From Pseudonocardiales bacterium (GTDB taxonomy: Bacteria > Actinomycetota > Actinomycetes > Mycobacteriales > Pseudonocardiaceae), in contig JAFAUB010000076.1 in assembly GCA_019243635.1 (NCBI GenBank), positions 1-64,000 on the forward strand: DNA of 64,000 bases, written 5' to 3'. Position numbers and translations under genes: made by a program. Positions 9,510 through 18,047 of this stretch are shown here, piece after piece. Each line of letters opens with the position of its first letter. The first letter of the stretch is position 1. The notes beneath the pieces were generated by a model. That model did not search any database, was not told where the DNA came from, and saw only the letters and a list, made by a program, of their open reading frames with translations.

Positions 9510-10703
9510 GTGGACGTTGAGGACGCACGGACGATCGGTGCCCGGCTGCGCCTCATCCGCAATTCCCGGCGCAAGTCGTTGCGAGTGGTCGCCGGGCTGG
9601 CCGGGATCAGCAAGTCGCACCTGGACCGGATCGAGCGCGGAGAGACCCTTCTGGACCGCCGGTCGGAGATCTTCGCGTTGGCCGACGCGCTCCAGGTCGC
9701 TCCGTCCGAGCTGACCAGGCTACCCGAACTCCCGCCCGCGAATAGCGACACTGACAGCGCCGAAGACGCCGTGCGCCTGTCGCTGATGGCGGTCAACCAC
9801 GACCAGCCCGGCGGGCAGGTGAGCGCGGTACAGGTACTGCGAGCCCGGGTGATGGCGATGCTCGATGCTCGCTGCCGCTGTGACCGGCAGGCCGAGGCCG
9901 CCGCAGCGCTGCCGGAGCTGATCCGCGATGTGCACACCAGCATCGCCGCCGGCCGTGACGTCGCCGAGCTGCTCGACCTGACGGTGTTGCTCCACACTCA
10001 GGGCACCGCCGGGTGGCTGCGAGTCGTGGGTGCCCCTCTGGATCTGCGCGAACAGGCCGTCACCCTGGCCCAACAGGTAGCGCGAAATCGTGACACCCCG
10101 ATCACGAGGGGCATCGCCACGCAGGGCTCCGTGAACGTGATGCTCACTGCGGGGGCGGTGGATCTCGCGCAGGCCGCGCTCGACTCGGTGACGGTGCCGA
10201 CCAGCGGCCCGGAGACGACTCAGCTGGGGGGCATGCTCGCGCTGTCGGAGTTCCTGGTGGCCGCCGCCGACAAACGCACCGGGGATGCGCAGGCCGCGCT
10301 GGAGTACGCCACGGAGCTGGCGCGGCGCACCGGAGAGGGCAATGCCTACTGGATGGGGTTCGGTCCGATCAACGTCGAGCTCTGGCGCATGGCGGGCGCG
10401 TTGGAGATCGGCGATCATGAACAGGCGGTGGCCACCGCTGAGAGCCCGCGCCCGCAGGCGCATCCCAACCTGTCCCGTCAGGCCGTGTACTGGCTGGACT
10501 ACGGCCGTGCCCTGACCCGAGTACGGGGCCGGCACGACGACGCGGTGCTGGCGCTACGCCGCGCTGAGCGCATCTCGCCAGTGCACCTGCACCGCAACCC
10601 CTTAGCCCGCGACGCCCTCGCCCTGCTGGTCACCCGGTCCCGCCGCGACGCGATCGGCCTGGAGCTGCGCGGGATGGCCTACCGCGCCAGCCTGCCGGTA
10701 TAG
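9510..10703 (+). CDS. XRE-family helix-turn-helix regulator, third paralogue
   Basis: 397 residues from GTG 9510, which is preceded by a GGGGAGGG ribosome-binding site. The N-terminal HTH (about residues 8-65) includes SLRVVAGLAGISKSHLDRIE and RGETLL. The long helical C-terminus carries the GP-NVELW motif shared with the pair at 0.4-3.0 kb. The same frame extends upstream through a DUF222 remnant to 9213. Role and targets are unknown. A stem-loop follows the stop codon. Confidence 0.8.
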   Translation: MDVEDARTIGARLRLIRNSRRKSLRVVAGLAGISKSHLDRIERGETLLDRRSEIFALADALQVAPSELTRLPELPPANSDTDSAEDAVRLSLMAVNHDQPGGQVSAVQVLRARVMAMLDARCRCDRQAEAAAALPELIRDVHTSIAAGRDVAELLDLTVLLHTQGTAGWLRVVGAPLDLREQAVTLAQQVARNRDTPITRGIATQGSVNVMLTAGAVDLAQAALDSVTVPTSGPETTQLGGMLALSEFLVAAADKRTGDAQAALEYATELARRTGEGNAYWMGFGPINVELWRMAGALEIGDHEQAVATAESPRPQAHPNLSRQAVYWLDYGRALTRVRGRHDDAVLALRRAERISPVHLHRNPLARDALALLVTRSRRDAIGLELRGMAYRASLPV

Positions 10704-10713
10704 CCCCTCACGG

Positions 10714-10733
10714 GTGTCCCGATCGAGGGACAC
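10714..10733 (+). terminator. stem-loop after the XRE gene
   Basis: GTGTCCC, a 6-nt loop and GGGACAC form a perfect 7-bp stem ten bases after the TAG stop. There is no U-run, which is common for actinobacterial terminators. Confidence 0.55.
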
Positions 10734-10765
10734 GCGCCGCTGTCGATCGTTCACCCTCCTCAACC

Positions 10766-10963
10766 ATGACCAACACCACCACTGACGTACCCGCGACGCG
10801 CTCTCCCGCTGCGCCTGCTCTCACTCCTGGGGAGGCGCTCGCCACGCTGTTCCTGGACAACGCCGACAACGGCCGCAACGCGGAAAACGACACCCTCGTC
10901 GAAGAGCTCCTGCGACGAATGCGGGCGATCCAGGCGCTCGCCGCCACCCCGCACGGGCAATGA
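10766..10963 (+). CDS. small hypothetical protein
   Basis: 65 residues with an Ala/Thr/Pro-rich start and a helical second half (LVEELLRRMRAIQALAA). It has an ATG start but no clear ribosome-binding site. Same strand and close to the XRE gene, though separated by a stem-loop. No family is recognised, and it could be a chance frame. Confidence 0.35.
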   Translation: MTNTTTDVPATRSPAAPALTPGEALATLFLDNADNGRNAENDTLVEELLRRMRAIQALAATPHGQ

Positions 10964-11096
10964 CCCCCCTCGCCAACGCGTTCCCGATGCTGGTGGCCGC
11001 CGCGTGTTTCGCCGGTGCCGCGTGGATCACCAACCGATGCGCGGCGGGACATGATCCCGGCGCCTGTCCGAGAGAAAGAGGCCGAAACCATGGCTG

Positions 11097-11312
11097 ATGG
11101 TGCGACCTCGCGGGCACGCCCCGCGAACCGTAGAGCGATCGGCGTCACCTGCGCTGTGCATCGGGAACCCCGGGGGGTTCGCCAACCTGGTGGTGGAGAG
11201 ACAGGGCGAAGAGATCATCCTCGACCCGCACGTCACCGGCGAATGCGTCATCATCTTCCAAGAGGACGCCGCACGGATGCTGCGGGACGCCTTGATCGAG
11301 TGGCTCGGGTGA
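11097..11312 (+). CDS. small conserved actinobacterial protein
   Basis: 71 residues. The C-terminal half (VVERQGEEIILDPHVTGECV, then a helical DAARMLRDALIEWLG) matches a small actinobacterial protein pattern I recognise: an I-V-LDPHxTGxCVI core followed by a final EWLG. These are often found near XRE regulators and have no known function. The first ~25 residues look unlike the family, so the true start or an upstream frameshift is uncertain. It converges with phoH2 across a stem-loop. Confidence 0.5.
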   Translation: MVRPRGHAPRTVERSASPALCIGNPGGFANLVVERQGEEIILDPHVTGECVIIFQEDAARMLRDALIEWLG

Positions 11313-11362
11313 GCGGGGTGGACGTCGCCGCTACACCACCGGGGAGGCCGCCGCATGATCTT

Positions 11363-11395
11363 CCTCGCGGACTCCACGACCCGGAGCCCGCGAGG
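11363..11395. terminator. bidirectional stem-loop between the small protein and phoH2
   Basis: Outer arms CCTCGCGG and CCGCGAGG are perfect complements, and inner CTCC/GGAG extend the stem past one mismatch around a 7-nt loop. It lies between two converging genes, so it can terminate both transcripts. Confidence 0.55.
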
Positions 11396-11421
11396 AGAGT
11401 GAATCCCGGCGGCCGAGCCGG

Positions 11422-12756
11422 TCAGTGCGCGTAACCCTCCAGCATCTCGGTGACCAGCGCCGCGATCGGTGAGCGCTCCGAGCGGGTGAGGGTGACGTGG
11501 GCGAACAGCGGATGCCCCTTCAACTTCTCGATCACCGCGGCCACCCCGTCATGCCGGCCCACCCGCAGGTTGTCTCGCTGGGCGACATCATGGGTGAGCA
11601 CGACCCGGGATCCCGTGCCCAGCCGGGACAGCACCGTCAGCAGCACGTTGCGCTCCAGGGACTGCGCCTCGTCGACGATCACGAAACTGTCGTGCAGGGA
11701 CCGACCCCGGATGTGGGTCAACGGCATCACCTCGAGCATCCCGCGGTCGATCACCTCGTCGATGACCTCCGGCGAGACGATCGCGCCGAGGGTGTCGAAC
11801 ACCGCCTGCGCCCAGGGCTGCATCTTCTCGCTCTCACTGCCCGGCAGGTAGCCCAGTTCCTGGCCGCCCACGGCGTAAAGCGGTCGGAAGACGACAACCC
11901 TCCGATGCGCACCGCGCTCCATCACGCTCTCCAGACCCGCGCACAGCGCGAGCGCCGACTTGCCGGTCCCGGCCCGGCCGCCGAGTGACACGATGCCCAC
12001 CTCGGGGTCGAGCAGCAGGTCCAACGCGATGCGCTGCTCAGCCGAGCGACCGCGCAGGCCGAACGCCTCGCGGTCGCCGCGGACCAGCCGAGCGCGCTTG
12101 TCCTTGGTGATCCGGCTCAGCGCGGTCGCTGTTCCCGCGAACAGCCGCAAGCCGGTGTTACAGGGCAGGCCGGCGACCTCCGGGTGTTCGGTGAGATCGG
12201 CGATCCCCTCCTTGTAGAGCTGCTCCAGCACCGAAGGCCCGACCTCGACGTCGCTCATCCCGGTCCACCCCGAGGGCACCACGTCCTGCGCGCGGTACTC
12301 GTCGGCGGCCAGCCCGACCGCGCCTGCCGTGATCCGCAGCGGCATGTCCTTGGTGACCAGCGTGACACGGCAACCGTCGGCGACCAGGTTCAGCGCACAG
12401 GCCAGAATCCGGGAGTCGTTGGTGTCGGTGCGGAACCCGGCAGGCAGCACCGAGGGGTCACAGTGGTTCAGCTCGACGCGCAGGGTGCCGCCCAGCTCAC
12501 CGATCGGGACCGGCTCGTCCAGCCGGCCGTGGGTAACCCGCAGATCGTCCAGCAGGCGCAGCGCTTCTCGGGCGAACCAGCCCAGTTCCGCGTGATGCCG
12601 CTTGCCCTCCAGTTCCCCGATGACGACTAGGGGGAGCACCACTTCGTGCTCATCGAATCGGAGTAGCGCCCAGGGGTCGGACAGCAGGACCGACGTGTCC
12701 AGTACGTACGTGCGCAAACCCTGGGCGGTGGAGTGTAGCGAGCGAGAAGCGATCAC
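11422..12756 (-). CDS. phoH2: PIN-PhoH protein, PhoH2-type RNA helicase/RNase
   Basis: 444 residues. An N-terminal PIN domain (about 15-150) has the metal-binding acids in [20 protein letters not shown] and [10 protein letters not shown]. The C-terminal PhoH P-loop ATPase (about 230-440) has Walker [14 protein letters not shown] and Walker [10 protein letters not shown]. PhoH2 proteins unwind and cleave RNA, and in mycobacteria they are encoded with a small antitoxin-like partner. The GTG at 12756 is chosen for its GGGAG site. The frame is open further upstream, but that part is not domain-like. No small partner gene is visible upstream here. Confidence 0.92.
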   Translation of the reverse strand: MIASRSLHSTAQGLRTYVLDTSVLLSDPWALLRFDEHEVVLPLVVIGELEGKRHHAELGWFAREALRLLDDLRVTHGRLDEPVPIGELGGTLRVELNHCDPSVLPAGFRTDTNDSRILACALNLVADGCRVTLVTKDMPLRITAGAVGLAADEYRAQDVVPSGWTGMSDVEVGPSVLEQLYKEGIADLTEHPEVAGLPCNTGLRLFAGTATALSRITKDKRARLVRGDREAFGLRGRSAEQRIALDLLLDPEVGIVSLGGRAGTGKSALALCAGLESVMERGAHRRVVVFRPLYAVGGQELGYLPGSESEKMQPWAQAVFDTLGAIVSPEVIDEVIDRGMLEVMPLTHIRGRSLHDSFVIVDEAQSLERNVLLTVLSRLGTGSRVVLTHDVAQRDNLRVGRHDGVAAVIEKLKGHPLFAHVTLTRSERSPIAALVTEMLEGYAH

Positions 12757-12860
12757 GGCAGCTCCCTGGCGTGCGCGGCACCCGCGCTCGCTGTTCGGTG
12801 GGCCGGCCGGCCTCTGGTTGATCGCCACCGCAGCGCCCTGTCGGGCTCAGCGGGACCGAC

Positions 12861-12914
12861 CACGAGGGCCGGGTGCCGGCCCTCCCGTGCTCGCCGTGGG
12901 CGGTCTACCCGCCC
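12861..12914 (-). terminator. two tandem stem-loops downstream of the DUF885 gene
   Basis: AGGGCCGG-GTG-CCGGCCCT (12865-12883, with outer CACG/CGTG pairing at 12861 and 12889) is followed by GGGCGG-TCTAC-CCGCCC (12898-12914). Both lie in the gap between the DUF885 stop at 13014 and the phoH2 start and are likely to end the former transcript. Confidence 0.5.
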
Positions 12915-13013
12915 GCTCGACAAAAGCCACGACCAGGGCCTCCCGTGGCGAGACGCGTCCAGCACATCCCGCTACCACCGCACGGTACCGGTGTGTGGCC
13001 GTCCCTGAAAGGC

Positions 13014-14234
13014 TCACGCGCCCTTCTGGGCCAATTCGGCGCGCACCATCGACGGGATAAGCGGCTCGTCGAGTAACCGCAGGTAGCGCGAGCTCAGTGG
13101 TTGCGCCGGCGACCGGGCCTCCAGCCAGGTGCTCAGCAGCCGGTAGCCCTCCACGTAGGTGCTGGTGTAGGCCCGCCACAGCGGGTCGGCGAGAAACCTC
13201 ACCATCTGCCTGGCCCGCGCTTCGGGAACCAGCAGCCATCGTCGCAGGTAGGCCAGCACGTCCTCCGGGTCGAGGCCTCGATCGTGCAGCATGAGCGCGG
13301 CGTCCTGCCGAACACCGAGCAGTCCCGCTGCGGCCGTCTCCAGCCGCTCGGCGAACTCGCCGTCCATCCGCAGCCCCAGATCTCCGAGGATCTCCGCAGC
13401 CCACGGCCCCCACCCGGGACCGACCGCGACCCGCAGCCCCAGGTCGGCCAACCCCTCAGCCATGAGGCACTGCGGAGTATTCACCAGGAAGATCGTCTGC
13501 TCGGCGTGGCGCTGTGTCCGCACCAAGCCGGCCTCCTTGCGGCAGTGCTCGGTGTGGTGCCCGGGGTAGGACTCGTGCGCGACCAGGTGCGGCACGGCCG
13601 CCATCCGGTGACCGAGATCCGCATTGATCGCCACCCGCGAGCGGAAGTCACCGAGGTAGTAGTTGAACCCGCTCCACGGCTTGTCGGTGACCACCTCGTA
13701 GCGCACAGTCTCCTGTGCGGGCAGCCCAAAGCTTGCCCGCACCCGATCCCGCAGCGCGCTGGACAGCGCCTGCACAGCGGGCTCCAGCCGCTCCGGGGCG
13801 ATCTCGTCGCGGGCTCGGTACGCGGCCAACCGATCAGCCAGTGGCTCGGTGCCGGGCAGCAGCCGGTCGATCTCGGCATGAGCCTGGCGGTAAGCCTCGG
13901 GATCACCCGGTTTGATGATGACGTCGAAGTACGCCGCCACCTCCGTCACGAACCCGACCCGCTGACCGGCCAGCATGCGCCCGCTGCACTCCAAGGCGGT
14001 CAGGTGGGCGTCCAGGAAGCGGACCCGCGGCTCGGGCAGTCCCGCAGCCGGTAGCTCAGCCCTCAGCTGAGCCGCCTGGCGGGCCAGCGCCGCCGGATCC
14101 GGCCGGGGCTCGTTGTCCACCTGGCGACGCAGCGCCGCATCGCCGATGTAGGCGTCGACGAATCCCTCGATGAGCCGGTCGAACCGCAGGCCCAGTAGCA
14201 GGTACTCGCGGACCAGGTCGGGGGTGGTACTCAT
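13014..14234 (-). CDS. DUF885 family protein, metallopeptidase-like
   Basis: 406 residues. The family hallmark HESYPGHHTEH, near residues 218-228, resembles the HExxH-type zinc site of M32-like carboxypeptidases. A downstream glutamate-containing helix (MAEGLADLGL) would supply the third ligand. No signal peptide, so cytosolic. The substrate is unknown and the role is probably peptide or amide hydrolysis. The ATG at 14234 begins STTPDLVREYL. It follows the Z-prenyl synthase gene on the same strand, but a strong stem-loop separates them. Confidence 0.85.
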   Translation of the reverse strand: MSTTPDLVREYLLLGLRFDRLIEGFVDAYIGDAALRRQVDNEPRPDPAALARQAAQLRAELPAAGLPEPRVRFLDAHLTALECSGRMLAGQRVGFVTEVAAYFDVIIKPGDPEAYRQAHAEIDRLLPGTEPLADRLAAYRARDEIAPERLEPAVQALSSALRDRVRASFGLPAQETVRYEVVTDKPWSGFNYYLGDFRSRVAINADLGHRMAAVPHLVAHESYPGHHTEHCRKEAGLVRTQRHAEQTIFLVNTPQCLMAEGLADLGLRVAVGPGWGPWAAEILGDLGLRMDGEFAERLETAAAGLLGVRQDAALMLHDRGLDPEDVLAYLRRWLLVPEARARQMVRFLADPLWRAYTSTYVEGYRLLSTWLEARSPAQPLSSRYLRLLDEPLIPSMVRAELAQKGA

Positions 14235-14247
14235 GAGATGAGTATCT

Positions 14248-14287
14248 GTGAGTGGCGATGCGAGTTATCGCTCGCATCGCCACTCAC
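14248..14287 (-). terminator. 17-bp perfect inverted repeat after the prenyl synthase gene
   Basis: Arms 14248-14264 and 14271-14287 are exact reverse complements (beginning GTGAGTGGCGATG) around a 6-nt loop TTATCG. The element starts three bases after the upstream gene's stop and ends 13 bases before the DUF885 start. It therefore probably terminates the prenyl synthase transcript. It shares the outer GTGAGTG with the 46-nt palindrome at 35.65 kb. Confidence 0.65.
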
Positions 14288-14290
14288 GGG

Positions 14291-15061
14291 TCATGAACCA
14301 AATCGGCGGTGCCGGGCGGCGTAGTCCCGTAGCGCCCGCAGGAAGTCCACCTTCCGGAAGGCCGGCCAGTAGGCGTCGCAGAACCAGAACTCTGAGTGCG
14401 CCGACTGCCAGAGCAGGAAACCCGACAGGCGCTGCTCGCCCGAGGTGCGGATCACCAGGTCAGGATCGGGCTGGCCGGAGGTGTAGAGGTGCTCGGCGAT
14501 CTGCTCGACGTCGAGCACCTCGGCGAGCTCCTCCATGGTGGTGCCGGCCTCGGCATGCTTGAGCAGCAGTTTGCGCAACGCGTCGGCGATCTCCTGGCGA
14601 CCGCCGTAGCCCACCGCGACATTCACCGCCAGCCCTGGCCGATCCCGGGTCCGAGCCGCCGCGCTGGTCAGCCGTTGCGCCATCTCTGGCGGCAGCAGGT
14701 CGAGCGCACCGACGACCCGCACTCGCCAGGGCGTGTCCGGTGCGCACAACCCGTCGACGACGTCGGCGATGATCGCCAGCAACGGCTCCACCTGGTCTGG
14801 CGGCCGGTTGCGCAGGTTGTCCGGAGACAGCAGCCAGAACGTCGCGATCTCGACACCGCTCTCCCGGCACCAGCCGAGCAGCTCGACCAGCTTGGCCGCA
14901 CCAACCCGGTGACCGTCACTGACGTCGGCGAACCCGGCCTCCTTGGCCCAGCGTCGATTACCATCCATGATCACCGCGACATGACGGGGGCGGTTGGCGC
15001 TGCCGAGCTGACGAGCTAGCCGGCGCTCGTAGACGGCGTAGACGAGGTCCTGGAGCCTCAC
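14291..15061 (-). CDS. uppS: short-chain Z-isoprenyl diphosphate synthase (UPP synthase family)
   Basis: 256 residues of the cis-prenyltransferase family. The catalytic motif HVAVIMDGNRRWA is at about residues 26-38, and the C-terminal substrate loop is DLVIRTSGEQRLSGFLLWQS. The N-terminal MRLQDLVYAVYERRL resembles mycobacterial Rv1086, the (2Z,6E)-farnesyl diphosphate synthase that supplies decaprenyl phosphate synthesis for cell-wall polymers. The assignment to the short-chain enzyme rather than the long-chain UppS is by resemblance and neighbourhood with phoH2. Cytosolic or membrane-associated. Confidence 0.9.
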   Translation of the reverse strand: MRLQDLVYAVYERRLARQLGSANRPRHVAVIMDGNRRWAKEAGFADVSDGHRVGAAKLVELLGWCRESGVEIATFWLLSPDNLRNRPPDQVEPLLAIIADVVDGLCAPDTPWRVRVVGALDLLPPEMAQRLTSAAARTRDRPGLAVNVAVGYGGRQEIADALRKLLLKHAEAGTTMEELAEVLDVEQIAEHLYTSGQPDPDLVIRTSGEQRLSGFLLWQSAHSEFWFCDAYWPAFRKVDFLRALRDYAARHRRFGS

Positions 15062-15128
15062 AAGTCGGGAAGGTTACGCCCGGGCACCGGAAGGACATGG
15101 CCGATGGCGCCCGGCCCCAGGCGTTCGG

Positions 15129-16718
15129 TCAGTCGGACTTCAGGGTGACGGTCACCATCAGCGCACGCCCATCGCGAATCAGCGAGATCGGCACCCGTTC
15201 GCCGATAGCCCGCTCGCGAATGGCGACGGTCAGCGCGTCGGCGCTGCCGATGGCCCGGTTGCCGACCTTGGTGATCACATCGTTCTCCAGGATGCCGGCC
15301 TGCGCCGCGGCGCTGCCCTGCTGCACGTTCTGCACTCGGGCACCGTCGAAGCGACCGTCGGTCACCGACGAGGCGTTGACACCAAGATCGGCGTGCTGAT
15401 AATGCCCGGTGCGGATCAGTTCCTGCGCGATCTTTCTGGCCGTATCGATCGGGATGGCGAAGCCGAGTCCGATGGAGCCCCCGCCCTCGCCGGCGCCCAG
15501 GGTGCGAATCGCGGTGTTGACGCCCACGACCGCGCCGGCGGTGTCCACCAGCGCTCCGCCGGAGTTACCGGGATTGATCGCCGCGTCGGTCTGAATCGCG
15601 TCGATCACCGCATTGCCGCCGCCACCATCCCCCTCCAACCGCACTGGCCGGTCCATCGCGCTGACGATGCCACTGGTCACCGTGCCTGCGAGGCCGAGTG
15701 GAGACCCGATGGCGATGACCGAGTCACCTGGTTTCAGCGTCGCTGAACGGCCCAGCTGCGCCACCGTCGGGTTGGCGACCTCCACCTTGACCACCGCGAG
15801 GTCGGTCTTGGGATCCCGGCCCACGATCCGCGCCGGCAGCCGCGTCCCGTCACTGAACACCGCCTCCAGGGTTGCCTGGGGGGTGTCTGCGGCAGGAGCG
15901 ACCACATGGTTGTTGGTCAGCAGGTAGCCGTGGCCGTCAATCACCACACCGGAGCCGAACCCGCCCTGGTCGCCGACTCGGAACTCCAGGGACACCACCG
16001 CGGGCAGCACCCGAGCAGCTACCGCCGCCACCGAGCCCGCCGGCCGATCGATCACCGGCTGCACCTGCGCCAGCGTGATGCCCGGATCGTGCAGCAGGGT
16101 GCCGCCCGCCGCGGCGAGCCAACCCACGAGTCCGCCGGCTCCGCCGACCAACAGCGCCATCGCCGCCAGCAGGGCGAGCGCTCGGTTGCTCACTCGACGG
16201 CCGAACAGCACCTCAGCCAGGCTGAGCCGGGCTCCTGGCGGCGGTTCGTCGGCGTCGCAATGGTGCTGCGCCATCGCGGGGGCGCCGAGCACCGCTGCCG
16301 CCCAGGGATCACGCCACGGGTCGCGTCCGGCGCCTTGCGGCCAGAAGTCGTCCTCCCGCTCCAACCCTCCCGATGGCCCTGCGCCGTTGCGCCCAGGCGG
16401 GCGCTGCAGCCGCTCAGTGGATCCCGACGGCCTACCGAACGCTGCCGCCAGCGCCTCTGGGGGCGGTGGCGCGGCATTCCAGTCACGTCCACCGGCCGGG
16501 CCGGCAGTCAGGCCACCGCCGGCCGGGCCGGCAGTCAAGCCACCGTCACCTGGCTGACCGGCAAAAGCTCCGGACACTCCAGGTGGTCGACCGAACGCTC
16601 GTGCCGCAGCTGGGTCGACCGCAGGCTGCGGCACCGGTCTCGGGACGAACTTCGGTGGCCCCGAATGCTCTTCTGTCTTGAAGGGCCGGTCGGAGTCGTG
16701 ATCCTGGGGCTTGGGCAT
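15129..16718 (-). CDS. htrA: membrane-anchored HtrA-type serine protease with PDZ domain
   Basis: 529 residues from the ATG at 16718 (GGGAGA site upstream). Layout: a Pro/Gly/Ala-rich cytoplasmic region (1-~178) with a short tandem repeat, a transmembrane helix (~180-207), a trypsin-like protease domain with catalytic His in NNHVV (~271), Asp in KTDLAVV (~303) and Ser in NPGNSGGAL (~386), and one C-terminal PDZ domain (~430-525). The protease faces outside the membrane and handles misfolded envelope proteins. Location behind sigE and rseA matches the mycobacterial sigE-rseA-htrA envelope-stress operon. Confidence 0.93.
   Translation of the reverse strand: MPKPQDHDSDRPFKTEEHSGPPKFVPRPVPQPAVDPAAARAFGRPPGVSGAFAGQPGDGGLTAGPAGGGLTAGPAGGRDWNAAPPPPEALAAAFGRPSGSTERLQRPPGRNGAGPSGGLEREDDFWPQGAGRDPWRDPWAAAVLGAPAMAQHHCDADEPPPGARLSLAEVLFGRRVSNRALALLAAMALLVGGAGGLVGWLAAAGGTLLHDPGITLAQVQPVIDRPAGSVAAVAARVLPAVVSLEFRVGDQGGFGSGVVIDGHGYLLTNNHVVAPAADTPQATLEAVFSDGTRLPARIVGRDPKTDLAVVKVEVANPTVAQLGRSATLKPGDSVIAIGSPLGLAGTVTSGIVSAMDRPVRLEGDGGGGNAVIDAIQTDAAINPGNSGGALVDTAGAVVGVNTAIRTLGAGEGGGSIGLGFAIPIDTARKIAQELIRTGHYQHADLGVNASSVTDGRFDGARVQNVQQGSAAAQAGILENDVITKVGNRAIGSADALTVAIRERAIGERVPISLIRDGRALMVTVTLKSD
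16491..16541 (-). repeat. two-unit tandem repeat in the htrA linker
   Basis: Units of 24 and 27 nt (16491-16514, 16515-16541) encode GGLTAGPAG twice. The core CCGGCCGGGCCGGCA is nearly the same as the core of the pepA tandem repeat at 28.9 kb (one base differs). Confidence 0.7.
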
Positions 16719-16726
16719 GGTCTCCC

Positions 16727-16753
16727 GGGTGATTGTTGCGCTAGCGATCACCC
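16727..16753 (-). promoter_or_regulatory. hairpin between rseA and htrA
   Basis: GGGTGAT and ATCACCC form a 7-bp stem with partly pairing interior in the 73-bp gap ahead of htrA. It could attenuate read-through from sigE-rseA, stabilise a processed end, or mark a separate htrA promoter region. Not tested by anything in the sequence. Confidence 0.35.
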
Positions 16754-16791
16754 AGTGTGCCCGCGCCCTGGTGAAATGTGCGTAGCGCCTG

Positions 16792-17154
16792 TTACCGCCC
16801 GATCCAACGGCCGAGTACCGAGGGTCCGGCGCCCCAACGCTGGCGTGAACCCAGCGGCCCGGCCGCAGCGTCGGGCGGATCCGCGGTGTGCGGGATGTCA
16901 CGCAGCGCGGCGAGCAGGTAGGCGGGAACCGACGGGCACCGCGCCGAACGAACCACATTGCGCGCCTGGCATTGCGCGGCGACCTCCGCAGCACAGGACT
17001 GGCACACGCTGAGATGGGCGGCGGCACGGTCACGAGCGGCCAAGCCGAGCTCTCCGTCGGCGAAGGCCACCACGGCGTCCACAGCCAGGTGCTGCCCAGC
17101 GTTGAGGCCGGCCAGCAAGTCGGAGAAGCCGCGACTGCGCAGGTCCGTCATCAA
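16792..17154 (-). CDS. rseA: zinc-binding anti-sigma factor for SigE
   Basis: 120 residues. The ZAS motif HLSVCQSC (H-x3-C-x2-C, residues 47-54), with an upstream VDAVVAFADGEL helix, is typical of anti-ECF sigma factors. No transmembrane helix is visible, so it is a soluble redox- or degradation-controlled type like mycobacterial RseA. It begins six bases after the sigE stop on the same strand. It would hold SigE inactive until stress. Confidence 0.88.
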   Translation of the reverse strand: MMTDLRSRGFSDLLAGLNAGQHLAVDAVVAFADGELGLAARDRAAAHLSVCQSCAAEVAAQCQARNVVRSARCPSVPAYLLAALRDIPHTADPPDAAAGPLGSRQRWGAGPSVLGRWIGR

Positions 17155-17160
17155 GCCTCC

Positions 17161-17766
17161 TTACTCGGCCTGGGCGCGCCGCCGTTCGAGCGCCGCCTTG
17201 AGCGCCTGCCTGCCGCGGTGGATCCGGCTGCGAACAGTCCCGAGCTTGACCCCGAGCGTGGCGCCGATCTCCTCGTAGGAAAGGCCCTCTACGTCACAGA
17301 GTACGACAGCCGCCCGGAACTCTGGCGCGAGGTCGTCCAATGCCTTCTGCAGATCCGGGTCGAGATGAGTCGCGGCGTAGACCTGCTCCGGGCTGGGCCC
17401 ACCGCCGACGAGCCGGTCGGTGTCCTCGGGTAGGCCCTCCATCCGCAGCCGGGAACGTCGACGCACCATGTCCAGGAACAGGTTGGTGGTGATCCGGTGC
17501 AGCCAGCCCTCGAAGGTGCCGGGCTTGTAGGACCCTAGGCTGCGGAACACCCGGATGAATGTCTCCTGGGTAAGGTCCTCGGCGTCGTGCGGATTGCCCG
17601 AAAGGCGGTAAGCCAACCGGTAGACCCGCTCGGCGTGCTCCCGCACCACCTGGTCCCATGAGGGTGGCACCCATACCTCGGCTGTCCGAGCCGCCTCGTC
17701 GTCAGCCCAGGCGGCGGTGACCGCCTGCCCGGGGGCAGGATCGCGAAAGCGGCTCTGGGTGGCCAT
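17161..17766 (-). CDS. sigE: ECF RNA polymerase sigma factor SigE
   Basis: 201 residues from the ATG at 17766. In-frame GTG and ATG codons up to 17805 could give longer forms, and multiple starts are known for mycobacterial sigE. Sigma region 2 (about residues 40-110) includes [20 protein letters not shown] and QETFIRVFR. Region 4 (about 140-195) ends [20 protein letters not shown]. The gene heads a sigE-rseA-htrA unit controlling cell-envelope stress and is divergent from the O-methyltransferase gene, as in mycobacteria. Confidence 0.93.
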   Translation of the reverse strand: MATQSRFRDPAPGQAVTAAWADDEAARTAEVWVPPSWDQVVREHAERVYRLAYRLSGNPHDAEDLTQETFIRVFRSLGSYKPGTFEGWLHRITTNLFLDMVRRRSRLRMEGLPEDTDRLVGGGPSPEQVYAATHLDPDLQKALDDLAPEFRAAVVLCDVEGLSYEEIGATLGVKLGTVRSRIHRGRQALKAALERRRAQAE

Positions 17767-17828
17767 CGGCTGAATCTTCACACTTTCAGGTCGGCGACAG
17801 GGCACAGGCAGTGCAACACAGGAGTAGC

Positions 17829-17857
17829 CGTCAATGTTTCACTGTTGTTTCACTGTT
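17829..17857 (-). promoter_or_regulatory. candidate sigE promoter with two 11-bp direct repeats
   Basis: Two exact tandem copies of GTTTCACTGTT (plus strand, 17836-17846 and 17847-17857) sit next to a TTGACG hexamer (minus strand, 17829-17834) about 60 bp upstream of the sigE start. Eleven-base direct repeats beside a -35 are the usual layout for OmpR/PhoB-type response regulators. No good -10 is visible, so the promoter call is tentative. Confidence 0.45.
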
Positions 17858-18047
17858 TCTACTGCGGGTTCCGCCAGGAGACGTGCTAGTCGGTCCCCCA
17901 TCGGATCCTGTTCCCATGATGGCGCGCCGGCGTGTGCCCCGGGTAAGGGCTGGCTAAGAAGATCCTGAGAGTGGGCCAGGAGCTCGGATCCGCTGATCCG
18001 GCGCGGCGTCGCCGAGACGGGGCGCAGCGCGGCGCTACGCTGGGTGG

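Noticed and set aside
12847..13413. 188-codon minus-strand frame overlapping the DUF885 gene
   Set aside because: It is an alternate frame of the DUF885 coding region and runs through two terminator-like hairpins.
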